Below, one piece after another: positions 16,106 through 23,675 of a stretch of 64,000 bases of DNA. Position 1 is the stretch's first letter; every line of letters begins with the position of its first letter. Source of the stretch: Salegentibacter mishustinae (GTDB taxonomy: Bacteria; Bacteroidota; Bacteroidia; Flavobacteriales; Flavobacteriaceae); assembly GCF_002900095.1 (NCBI RefSeq), contig NZ_LLKN01000001.1, positions 1 to 64,000 on the forward strand, written 5' to 3'. A model generated the notes under the pieces. The model saw only the letters and a list, made by a program, of their open reading frames with translations, did no database searches and was not told the origin of the DNA. Both the position numbers and the translations under genes were made by a program.

Positions 16106-17062
16106 TTAATCGGTTAGGGTTATTTTAAAAGCCGGCGCCGGAACTCCTCCTTTAAAAACCGAATGAGAATTATCTAAATTATTCATTTTTTTCCATCCAT
16201 TAGTATCCTTAAAAAAGGAATTGAAATTTTCATCCTCTTCTTCCAGCACACCTTTAAACACCGGCAAATATTTAACTACCTTAAAATCTTCGTAAATAAG
16301 CGTATCGGTTTGCCTATAAACACGGTAATCTTTTTCTTCAATATACTTGTTTTCTTCAATAAACAAATGCTCTACTGCTACAAAAAAGCCTTCTTTTGGT
16401 ATAGGAATTCGATACCTAAGCATTGGAATTTTAGTTTTAAAACGGTTATCGCCGCGTTCTATAATTAAATTCGAGGTTAATAGATCTCTACCTGGTTTTC
16501 CGTTTTCGCCAACTTCTAATATTCTTAACCTGAACTTTGATTTCCTATTCGTTTTTATATCGGCAGAAAAAAACCGGACCTCTACCTCCTCCAAAAAGCA
16601 GCCTGCCTTAAAATTTTCGGGTCTTGCGTAGTAGCGAGCTATCATACTTGGAAACTGCCCACCGCTAAAATTCCCCAAACCTATGCTTTCCCTTCCGCGA
16701 AAATCATTGATCTTTTCAGAATTATTTTCGGTGATATTATATAACTGAACTTCAGAAAGTGAGTTTACTGCTGGCTCCAATTTCACAACCCTGCTATTAA
16801 GATCGGTGAGGTTTATATTCCTGGTTTTAAAACCTACGTAACTAAATTTTAAGCTAGCGGAAGTATCTGCACCTTTTATCACAAAAGAAAATCTTCCCTG
16901 CGCATCTGTAGAAGTGCCTTTATGTTGCTCTTCTAAAACAATATTCACATAGGCTAAGGCTTGTGAAGTAACGGCATCTACCACCTGACCTACCACACGA
17001 TTTTCCTGGGCTATAGAAAAATTGTAGCACAGCAAAAACAGTATGATAAAGCTTTGCTTCAT
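16106..17062 (-). CDS. carboxypeptidase-like regulatory domain protein, exported
   Basis: This exported protein of 318 residues starts with a signal peptide (MKQSFIILFLLCYNFSIAQ) and an N-terminal CarboxypepD_reg-like beta-sandwich: VVGQVVDAVTSQALAYVNI, then GRFSFVIKG and FSYVGFKTRNINL. Residues ~130-318 form a beta-rich region without a domain I can name. This arrangement is widespread in Bacteroidota cell-envelope proteins. It lies in a tight run with the exonuclease gene (7 bases upstream) and the hydrolase gene (10 bases downstream). The function is unknown. Confidence 0.78.
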   Translation of the reverse strand: MKQSFIILFLLCYNFSIAQENRVVGQVVDAVTSQALAYVNIVLEEQHKGTSTDAQGRFSFVIKGADTSASLKFSYVGFKTRNINLTDLNSRVVKLEPAVNSLSEVQLYNITENNSEKINDFRGRESIGLGNFSGGQFPSMIARYYARPENFKAGCFLEEVEVRFFSADIKTNRKSKFRLRILEVGENGKPGRDLLTSNLIIERGDNRFKTKIPMLRYRIPIPKEGFFVAVEHLFIEENKYIEEKDYRVYRQTDTLIYEDFKVVKYLPVFKGVLEEEDENFNSFFKDTNGWKKMNNLDNSHSVFKGGVPAPAFKITLTD

Positions 17063-17068
17063 TGCTTG

Positions 17069-17845
17069 TTAGGACAATTTATTATTAAGCTTTCTTAGCT
17101 TTATAGCGGTAAGCACTTTTTTAGTGTACAGCGGGAAATCGGCATTCTGGATCCATCCATAATAACCTGGTTCGTCTTCCAGCACCTTTTCTACATTTTT
17201 ACCTTTAAATTTTCCGAAAGCAAAAACTTCTTCCCCTTTCTTATCGAACGCAATAAATCCGGCGAAATCAGCAAAACGTTTCCTGGAAGAATAATCGGCC
17301 AGGTATTTCATATCATTTTGCAAATCTTCATAACGGTCTAGTTGAGATTTTAAAACTTCGTAAGTAGCCGTGGTATCGGCTTCGGCACTGTGGGCGTCTA
17401 TTAGATCTTTTCCGCAGTAAAACTGGTAAGCGGCTGCTAAAGTTCTTTGTTCTTTTTTATGAAAAATGGTTTGCACATCTACTGCCACCACGTTTTTCAT
17501 TTCAAAATCTACGCCGGCACGTAAAAGTTCTTCTACCAATAAAGGAATATCAAAACGATTAGAATTATAGCCTCCAAGATCGCATCCTTTTATCATATCA
17601 TGAACCTGCGAAGAAAGTTCTTTAAAAGTAGGCTCATTAGCTACTTTTTCATCTGAAATCCCGTGAATAGCAACAACTTCTTTGGGAATTGGCATTTCAG
17701 GATTTACCAGCCAGGTTTTGCTTTCCTTGTTTCCGTTAGGAAAAACTTTAAGGATGGCAATTTCTACAATACGGTCTTTCGCTACATTTGTTCCTGTAGT
17801 TTCCAGGTCAAAAAAACAAATGGGTTTGGTTAAGTTTAATTCCAT
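17069..17845 (-). CDS. DEDDh 3'-5' exonuclease (DNA polymerase III epsilon-like)
   Basis: This is a 3'-5' exonuclease of the RNase T/DnaQ superfamily (258 residues). The DEDDh residues are visible in FFDLETTGTNVAKDRIVEIA, GYNSNRFDIPLL and DAHSAEADTTATYEVL (histidine five residues before the last aspartate). The exonuclease domain ends near residue 185. The remaining ~70 residues (FAFGKFKGKNVEKVL, GYYGWIQNADFP) resemble the extra C-terminal segment of exonuclease-X-type proteins. It may serve as proofreading subunit or as a repair nuclease; which one cannot be told here. It leads the minus-strand run down to cinA. Confidence 0.9.
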   Translation of the reverse strand: MELNLTKPICFFDLETTGTNVAKDRIVEIAILKVFPNGNKESKTWLVNPEMPIPKEVVAIHGISDEKVANEPTFKELSSQVHDMIKGCDLGGYNSNRFDIPLLVEELLRAGVDFEMKNVVAVDVQTIFHKKEQRTLAAAYQFYCGKDLIDAHSAEADTTATYEVLKSQLDRYEDLQNDMKYLADYSSRKRFADFAGFIAFDKKGEEVFAFGKFKGKNVEKVLEDEPGYYGWIQNADFPLYTKKVLTAIKLRKLNNKLS

Positions 17846-17922
17846 AAAAGGAGCTTGATTTTGGGGATAAAGATACTATAATTTATGAGCTTTGCTTTTC
17901 CAGAAACTTGCAATTTGAGCTC

Positions 17923-17957
17923 TTGTGAACAAAAATAAATTACATTTTTTACCTTTG
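17923..17957 (+). promoter_or_regulatory. Bacteroidota-type promoter candidate of the BLUF gene
   Basis: TACCTTTG at 17950-17957 matches TAnnTTTG and TTG at 17923-17925 may be the -33 element, with spacing at the long end. The predicted start of transcription lies about 15 bases before the BLUF start codon. Confidence 0.45.
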
Positions 17958-17977
17958 AATTTATTAAAATAACCAGG

Positions 17978-18397
17978 ATGCTTAAATATATTGCGTACGT
18001 AAGCAGGCAAAGTCACATAATCACTGATAGGGCTTTAAAAGAATTGCTTGAAGAAGCGCGAAATAACAACACTGCGAGTGCAATAACCGGAATGCTAATC
18101 TATTTTCATGGAACTTTTATTCAATATATTGAAGGAGAAGAAGAAAATGTTGATTGGCTGTATAGTAAAATAGCCAAAGACAAACGCCACCAAAACATAA
18201 CCGAACTGGATTCTGGCTTCAATAAAGAAAGAGCTTTTTCTGACTGGTCTATGGCCTTTAAAAGGCTACACAAAAATGAAGCTTTTGAAATTCTTGGTTA
18301 CAAAGATTTGGAAACTGCGCAACTCTTTGATAATTATCAAAGCCCGGATGAGCATCCTGCTTTAAACCTATTAAATAATTACGTAAAGAATCTTTGA
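17978..18397 (+). CDS. BLUF-domain blue-light sensor (short, stand-alone)
   Basis: This is a flavin (FAD) blue-light photoreceptor of the BLUF family. The residues of the photoactive hydrogen-bond network can be aligned by eye: Tyr7 (AppA Tyr21), Asn31 (Asn45), Gln49 in FIQYIEG (Gln63) and Trp90 in FSDWSMA (Trp104). DKRHQNI is also typical. The protein is only 139 residues, with about 40 residues after the BLUF core and no output domain, so it must act through a partner protein. It has its own promoter and is convergent with the E2 gene. The partner is not apparent nearby. Confidence 0.92.
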   Translation: MLKYIAYVSRQSHIITDRALKELLEEARNNNTASAITGMLIYFHGTFIQYIEGEEENVDWLYSKIAKDKRHQNITELDSGFNKERAFSDWSMAFKRLHKNEAFEILGYKDLETAQLFDNYQSPDEHPALNLLNNYVKNL

Positions 18398-18426
18398 CTA
18401 CAATACCAAAAAGCTTTAAAAAGAAA

Positions 18427-18455
18427 AAACCGGCTAAAATAAGCCGGTTTTTTTT
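18427..18455. terminator. bidirectional terminator between BLUF and E2 genes
   Basis: The stem CCGGCT (18430-18435) and AGCCGG (18442-18447) with a 6-base loop is flanked by A-runs on the left and T-runs on the right. It can terminate both convergent genes. Confidence 0.85.
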
Positions 18456-18470
18456 GAATATTATTTGTAT

Positions 18471-19811
18471 TTATATTTCTCGATCTTTGTCAAATCCTTC
18501 AAGATATTGCGCTACACGTTGTACAAATTGGCCACCAAGCGCTCCATTTACGACCCTGTGATCGTAACTGTGCGAAAGGAACATCTTGTAACGAATTCCA
18601 ATAAAATCGCCATCTGGAGTTTCTATTACCGCGGGTACTTTTCTAATGGCTCCAAGGGCAAGAATTGCAACTTGCGGCTGGTTAATTATAGGAGTTCCCA
18701 TAATACTTCCAAAAGTTCCCACGTTGGTTACGGTGTAAGTTCCACCCTGAATATCGTCTGGCTTTAATTTATTCTGGCGGGCACGATTAGCAAGATCATT
18801 TACCTTTTTAGCAAGACCAACAAGGTTAAGCTGATCGGCATTTCTAATTACCGGTACTATTAAATTTCCATCTGGAAGAGCTGCCGCCATCCCAAGGTTT
18901 ATATTTTTCTTCTTAATGATCTTATCGCCATCTACCGAAATATTGATCAATGGGAAATCACGAATTGCTTTTGCCACGGCTTCCATAAAAATTGGAGTAA
19001 ACGTAAGTTTTTCTCCTTCTTTTTTCTGAAAATCGTTTTTGTGTTTGTTTCTCCAATTCCAGATGTTAGTAACATCTACCTCAATAAAAGATTGAACGTG
19101 AGCTGAAGTTTGAGCGCTATCTACCATGTGGTGTGCGATCATTTTACCCATTCGGCTCATTTCTATAATCTCATCTTCTCCTGAAGGGACTACTTTTTCA
19201 GAGTCGGCTTTGGCGCCGGCCATTTTGCCGGTATCTGCAGAAGGTGCTTGTTTTGCCTTTGGCTTTTGCTTAGTTGAAGTTCCTTTCTCACGGTTTTCAA
19301 CGTAAGCTAAAATATCGTCTTTAGTCACGCGGTTATCTTTACCGGTACCTTCTACTTCTTCTAACTCGTCAAGGTCTATTCCTTCTTCTTTTGCTATATT
19401 CTTTACCAGTGGAGAATAAAACCTAGAAGCATCAGAAAAATCTTTACTTCCTGCAGTTTCTTTTGCAGCCTCTACACTTTCGGCTACTTCCTCAGCATAT
19501 TCCTCTTCTTCACCTTCATCGTCAAGATCAAGGTCTAGTTCATCATCATCGCTACCGGCAGGAATTTCACCTTCGGTTTCAATAATAGCTATGGTTTGGC
19601 CAACCTGCACTACATCATCGGCTTCAAAAAGTTTTTCTACCAATTTTCCTTCTACTTCGCTGGGGACTTCACTATCTACTTTATCTGTAGCGATTTCCAA
19701 TACCGGCTCGTCGGCTTCAATGGTATCTCCAACTTCTTTTAGCCAGTTGGTAATCGTTGCTTCGGCGACACTTTCGCCCATTTTTGGTAGCTTAAGTTCA
19801 AACTTTGCCAT
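18471..19811 (-). CDS. dihydrolipoamide acyltransferase (E2) of a 2-oxo acid dehydrogenase complex
   Basis: This is the E2 core of a 2-oxo acid dehydrogenase complex, transferring acyl groups from lipoate to CoA. Residues 1-75 are one lipoyl domain with the modified lysine in EIATDKVDSEVPS. An acidic and then Lys/Ala-rich linker surrounds the E1/E3-binding domain (SPLVKNIAKEEGIDLDELEEVEGTGKDNRVTKDDI, ~133-170). Residues ~210-446 are the catalytic domain, ending in SHSYDHRVVNGALGG with the active-site histidine. 2-oxoglutarate versus branched-chain specificity cannot be settled from sequence alone, and no E1 or E3 gene is adjacent, so I give no symbol. Confidence 0.93.
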   Translation of the reverse strand: MAKFELKLPKMGESVAEATITNWLKEVGDTIEADEPVLEIATDKVDSEVPSEVEGKLVEKLFEADDVVQVGQTIAIIETEGEIPAGSDDDELDLDLDDEGEEEEYAEEVAESVEAAKETAGSKDFSDASRFYSPLVKNIAKEEGIDLDELEEVEGTGKDNRVTKDDILAYVENREKGTSTKQKPKAKQAPSADTGKMAGAKADSEKVVPSGEDEIIEMSRMGKMIAHHMVDSAQTSAHVQSFIEVDVTNIWNWRNKHKNDFQKKEGEKLTFTPIFMEAVAKAIRDFPLINISVDGDKIIKKKNINLGMAAALPDGNLIVPVIRNADQLNLVGLAKKVNDLANRARQNKLKPDDIQGGTYTVTNVGTFGSIMGTPIINQPQVAILALGAIRKVPAVIETPDGDFIGIRYKMFLSHSYDHRVVNGALGGQFVQRVAQYLEGFDKDREI

Positions 19812-19993
19812 ATCTATAATTGAAAGCTTATTTTAAGGTTTATGTTTGCGAATTTAATGAAAATCCAAGTTTAAAAGTATTAAAAAATCAATAAATTAAA
19901 TTCTCATTATATATTTTCTCTCGTAGAAATGAAATCCGCTTTTGGGTAAAATTACAATTTCATAAGCTGAAACTAAATTTTTCAGTAGAAATA

Positions 19994-20305
19994 TTATTGA
20001 TTGAGTGGAAGTTTTCGAGGATCCTGTCGTGTATCAAAAACATGTAGAATTCTAATAAGAGTTTCATTTGGAACACTATAAAAAATAGAACTATGCTTTG
20101 TTACCACACATTTATAAAATCTCTTTTCTTTTGAGAGTGCAGGAAACTGATAAGGATTTATCTTAATTAGCTCTACCGAGTGGTCTAAGGTATTAAAGAA
20201 ATTTTCACTAACTGTCTTGCTCCAATTATTTTCAAGATAATCAAGAATATTGTCTAACTCCCTTATGGCTGAAGGAGCCCAAATAACTTCCCTTTTAGAA
20301 GCCAT
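19994..20305 (-). CDS. RelE/ParE-family toxin
   Basis: This is the toxin of a second type II toxin-antitoxin module (103 residues). The pattern IWAPSAIRELDNILDYLENNWS, then PYQFPALSKEKRFYKCVVTKHSSIFYSVPNETLIRILHVFDTRQDPRKL, is the RelE/ParE fold; the terminal DTRQDP is the usual ending of ParE-type members. It may poison gyrase (ParE) or cleave mRNA (RelE); this cannot be told from the sequence. Its ATG overlaps the antitoxin gene by 11 bases, which couples translation. The module sits between two conserved genes, E2 and recR, and is probably a later insertion. Confidence 0.85.
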   Translation of the reverse strand: MASKREVIWAPSAIRELDNILDYLENNWSKTVSENFFNTLDHSVELIKINPYQFPALSKEKRFYKCVVTKHSSIFYSVPNETLIRILHVFDTRQDPRKLPLNQ

Positions 20306-20564
20306 ATTTATCTTTTACTTTTCTTGCAACTTCTTTATGAGGAACTCCTGCTGCTCTACCTAAACTTTTTTCAGCATTTTCAATTCTTTTTTTTTGCCAA
20401 TCAGGCATTAAATCCCACTCCTCAAGGTGATAATCGGTTTGCGGTTCCTCAATATTCTCTTGTTGATGAAAATTTTCAATTAACTCCTGAACTTCAATTA
20501 ATTGAGCTTCATTAAGTCCCTCTAATTTTTCAATAATCGCTTTTTTAAATGCTGAAATTTCCAT
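20295..20564 (-). CDS. antitoxin of RelE/ParE-type module
   Basis: This is an 89-residue acidic antitoxin preceding the toxin. The ATG at 20564 (MEISAFKKAIIEKLEGLNEA) is preferred over an in-frame TTG at 20606, which would touch the end of recR. The N-terminal helical part (SAFKKAIIEKLEGLNEAQLIEVQELIENFHQ) could dimerise. The C-terminal half (EWDLMPDWQKKRIENAEKSL) resembles the toxin-wrapping tail of antitoxins in this group. Autoregulation is expected for the family, but I see no clear operator palindrome in the 38 bases before the start. Confidence 0.75.
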   Translation of the reverse strand: MEISAFKKAIIEKLEGLNEAQLIEVQELIENFHQQENIEEPQTDYHLEEWDLMPDWQKKRIENAEKSLGRAAGVPHKEVARKVKDKYGF

Positions 20565-20602
20565 CTGTTTATTTTTTTTAGCGCGAAGCTCACTTAAAGA
20601 TA

Positions 20603-21220
20603 TCAATTTTTGGCAGAATTTTCAAAAGGAACCCTGTTGGTAATACTTCTTCCCAGAGTCACCTCATCGGCATATTCCAGTTCATCTCCTACCGAAATTC
20701 CTCTTGCTATTGTTGAAGTTTTAATACCGGTACCTTGCAATTGCCTGTAAATATAAAAATTGGTGGTATCGCCTTCCAACGTGCTGCTTAGGGCAAAAAT
20801 AATCTCCTCTACTTTGCCTGCCTGCACCTTTTCTATTAAAGGTTTTATACTGAGTTGTGAAGGACCAATACCATCCATAGGACTTATTTTACCACCAAGA
20901 ACGTGATAATGCCCCCGGTATTGATCGGTATTTTCAATGGCCATTACATCGCGAATATCCTCTACCACGCAAACAATTTCTGAATTTCTGGAAGGATTAG
21001 CGCAAATTGCGCACAAATCTGTATCGCTAATATTGTAGCAGTTTTTACAAAGTTTTATTTCGGTTCTTAGTTTAGTAAGTGCATCAGCCAGTTGTTTGGT
21101 CTGCGATTCGGGTTGTTTTAGCATATGCAATACCAGCCTTAAAGCGGTACGCTTACCAATGCCGGGAAGTTGAGACATTTCATCTACGGCCTGTTCCAAT
21201 AATTTTGAAGAAAAATCCAT
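20603..21220 (-). CDS. recR: recombination mediator RecR
   Basis: RecR works with RecO (and RecF) to load RecA at single-strand gaps. It is 205 residues long, as expected. The order is a helix-hairpin-helix region ([17 protein letters not shown]), a four-cysteine zinc finger ([16 protein letters not shown]), then a TOPRIM domain ([34 protein letters not shown]) and a C-terminal Walker-B-like region. The gene is upstream of and on the same strand as the toxin-antitoxin module and E2, and divergent from the symporter gene. Confidence 0.96.
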   Translation of the reverse strand: MDFSSKLLEQAVDEMSQLPGIGKRTALRLVLHMLKQPESQTKQLADALTKLRTEIKLCKNCYNISDTDLCAICANPSRNSEIVCVVEDIRDVMAIENTDQYRGHYHVLGGKISPMDGIGPSQLSIKPLIEKVQAGKVEEIIFALSSTLEGDTTNFYIYRQLQGTGIKTSTIARGISVGDELEYADEVTLGRSITNRVPFENSAKN

Positions 21221-21403
21221 ACTGCTAATTTATGATTTTTACTCGATAATTGAGATTTAAATGAGTTGCCTGCCGGGATTGAAATGATAATTTTCAAATC
21301 CACATCTTATGAGCTTGCCTAAAGGTTCTCGATGGTTCATTTTAAGGAAGGGGTAAAAGTTTCAGCTTAATTTGTAAATTCGCCACTTCACAAAATCATC
21401 GCT

Positions 21404-22849
21404 ATGCAGCCCTACCAGATTTTAATTTTAATCGCCGCCTATTTCGGACTTTTATTTTTGGTTTCTTTTTTTTCCAGCAGAGCGGGTAGTAATGCCGAAT
21501 TTTTTCGTGCTAACCGGGAGTCACCCTGGTATATTGTGGCTTTTGGGATGATTGGCGCTTCGCTTAGCGGGGTTACTTTTATTTCGTTGCCTGGTACGGT
21601 AGCTACAGATAGTTTTAGTTATTTTCAGGTAGTATTGGGTTACACTGTGGGTTATGCAGTGATAGGGCTTATTCTGTTGCCACTCTATTACAGGTTAAAC
21701 CTTACTTCTATTTATTCTTACCTGGAATCCCGCTTCGGTAAATATTCCTATAAAACCGGAGCTTCATTTTTCTTGCTTTCCAGGATTGTAGGTTCTAGTT
21801 TTAGGTTATTTTTAGTCGCAAATGTGCTGCAGCTTATTCTTTTTGATGACCTGGGAGTTCCATATTATGTTACCGTTTCGGCAACTATATTCCTTATTTG
21901 GTTATACACTTTTAGAAGCGGAATTAAAACCGTGGTCTGGACAGATACCCTGCAAACATTTTTTATGTTGTTGTCGCTTGGAGTAACTTTAATCGTAGTT
22001 TCAGATGAATTGGGTATTACAGCGGGTGGTATGATCAATCATCTTTCAGAAAGCGGACTTACAAAAATCTTCTTTTTTGAAGATTGGAAAAGCAGTGATC
22101 ACTTTATAAAACAATTTTTGAGCGGTGCTTTTATTGCAATAGTAATGACGGGGCTCGACCAGGATATGATGCAGAAAAACCTAACCTGCCGAAACCTCAA
22201 AGAAGCTCAAAAGAATATGTTCTCTTTTACCATTGTACTTACCGTGGTAAATATGATGTTTCTTATTCTGGGCGTGCTACTTACTCAATACGCCGATCTA
22301 AGCGGAATAGATGCCATTAAAGATGAACTTTTCCCTGCTATAGCAACCGGTGGTGAACTGGGAATTGGTGTAGCTATTCTTTTTATTCTGGGACTTATCG
22401 CTGCAGCGTATTCCAGTGCCGATGGTACTTTAACCGCCCTTACTACTTCTTTTAGTATTGATATCCTAAATATCGAAAAACGCTATGAAGAAGCAAAACA
22501 AATGAAAATTAGAAAGCAAATTCACATTACGATTTCAATCTTATTTATTGCAGTAATGCTGATTTTCAAATATGCGATAGCCGATAAAAGTGTGATCAAT
22601 AAACTATTTGAATTTGCCGGTTATACCTACGGGCCTTTGCTGGGGCTCTATACGCTTGGTTTGTTTACCAACATTAAGGTGAAAGATAAGCTTGTACCAG
22701 TAGTAGCAATTTTAGCACCAATCTTATCTTATATAATTAGCATAAACAGCCTGGTGTGGTTTGGCTTTGAATTCGGCTTCTTTATTTTAATTCTAAATGG
22801 TTTCCTAACCCTGTTGGGATTAATATTGATTCGTTCCAAGCATAATTAA
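21404..22849 (+). CDS. sodium:solute symporter (SSS family)
   Basis: This is an inner-membrane Na+-coupled symporter of the SSS family, with about 13 transmembrane helices in 481 residues. Typical elements are AEFFRANRESPWYIVAFGMIGASLSGVTFISLPG at the N-terminus (Na+ site region), SYLESRFG and the AAYSSADGTLTALTTSFSIDI segment. The substrate is undetermined; sugars, sialic acid, iodide-like anions and amino acids are all known for the family. Its last 30 bases overlap the 3' end of the convergent CoA-binding gene, so no terminator lies between them. Confidence 0.92.
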   Translation: MQPYQILILIAAYFGLLFLVSFFSSRAGSNAEFFRANRESPWYIVAFGMIGASLSGVTFISLPGTVATDSFSYFQVVLGYTVGYAVIGLILLPLYYRLNLTSIYSYLESRFGKYSYKTGASFFLLSRIVGSSFRLFLVANVLQLILFDDLGVPYYVTVSATIFLIWLYTFRSGIKTVVWTDTLQTFFMLLSLGVTLIVVSDELGITAGGMINHLSESGLTKIFFFEDWKSSDHFIKQFLSGAFIAIVMTGLDQDMMQKNLTCRNLKEAQKNMFSFTIVLTVVNMMFLILGVLLTQYADLSGIDAIKDELFPAIATGGELGIGVAILFILGLIAAAYSSADGTLTALTTSFSIDILNIEKRYEEAKQMKIRKQIHITISILFIAVMLIFKYAIADKSVINKLFEFAGYTYGPLLGLYTLGLFTNIKVKDKLVPVVAILAPILSYIISINSLVWFGFEFGFFILILNGFLTLLGLILIRSKHN

Positions 22850-23182
22850 AGTACAGGCTACTTCAATTTCAATATTATTTTTTCTAAGTATTTCGTAAAA
22901 TTCCTGGTTTTCGGTTCCAGGATTAAAGATTACCCGCTGTGGATTTAAAGAAACAATATAATCGTAGTATTCTTCCTGCCGCGGCGGGCCAAGATAAAGT
23001 GTTACGGTATCTATGTCCTGAAACGGAATTTTCTCGGTTTCAATTTTAACTCCTTCCACTTCTCCTTTACGCAATCCAATAGCCACTGTAGGTTGATTGT
23101 ACCTAACCAATCTCTTAATGGCAATATTTGAATATCTCGCCGAATTTAATGAGGCTCCAAGAACTAATGTTTTCTTCTCCAT
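22820..23182 (-). CDS. CoA-binding domain protein (Rossmann fold)
   Basis: This is a 120-residue protein of the CoA_binding_2 family. It has a Rossmann-type start (KKTLVLGASLNSARYSNIAIKRL) and the conserved YNQPTVAIGLRKGEVEGVKIETE and LNPQRVIFNPGTENQEF segments. Single-domain members bind CoA or a similar nucleotide, but their role is unknown. The stop codon lies inside the 3' end of the symporter gene on the other strand. Upstream it faces the long leader of the TonB receptor divergently. Confidence 0.88.
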   Translation of the reverse strand: MEKKTLVLGASLNSARYSNIAIKRLVRYNQPTVAIGLRKGEVEGVKIETEKIPFQDIDTVTLYLGPPRQEEYYDYIVSLNPQRVIFNPGTENQEFYEILRKNNIEIEVACTLIMLGTNQY

Positions 23183-23675
23183 ATTACAAAGCTAAGGCTT
23201 AGGCCCAAGTGTAACAAATATACTTTAGCAGAGTCTTTGGTATAGATATGCTTGCTGGAATATAGATGTGATGGTTAGTAAACCGGCAACTTATCTTTAT
23301 GCCGTCTGGGAGTTGTGGTTCAGCTAAACTAGTATCAACTTCTAAGTTGTTTTAATTAATAGCAGCTTGGATCCTGACAGGAGGACCATTTTTTAAAACT
23401 CTCAGATGGCTTTTTTAAAATTCTTTTGAAAATACTGTAACATTTCATTTTTCTGCTCGTCTTTATAGTAGGAGAAAGATCAAAAATTGCAAAAACTGAT
23501 GTTTTTCTATTATGTTATACAAAGTATTTGGTATAACAAATTAACGGGGCCATTCATCGATCAGAACCGGTAAATTCTATTCATCACAACTATGAATTTA
23601 TCAAGAAATACATTTAAGTAATATGTATTACAAGGAATTATTTTAAACACACTAATCATCAAAATCAATCAAAAA
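23183..23675. other. 493-base gene-free region upstream of TonB-dependent receptor
   Basis: I find no credible open frame on either strand. It must hold the divergent promoters of the CoA-binding gene and the receptor. A palindrome, TGTTATAC-N10-GTATAACA, lies at 23513-23538. The rest contains scattered T- and A-runs without a clear riboswitch or tRNA. It is unusually long for this gene-dense window. Confidence 0.5.
23513..23538. promoter_or_regulatory. palindromic operator candidate upstream of TonB receptor
   Basis: TGTTATAC at 23513-23520 and GTATAACA at 23531-23538 are perfect inverted repeats with a 10-base spacer. They sit about 140 bases before the receptor start. The half-site length and spacing suit a dimeric transcription factor. 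A stem-loop in the leader RNA is an alternative. Confidence 0.4.

Noticed and set aside
20565-20606. Longer antitoxin from a TTG touching the recR stop
   Set aside because: The ATG at 20564 gives a compact antitoxin, and the extra 14 residues are not antitoxin-like.
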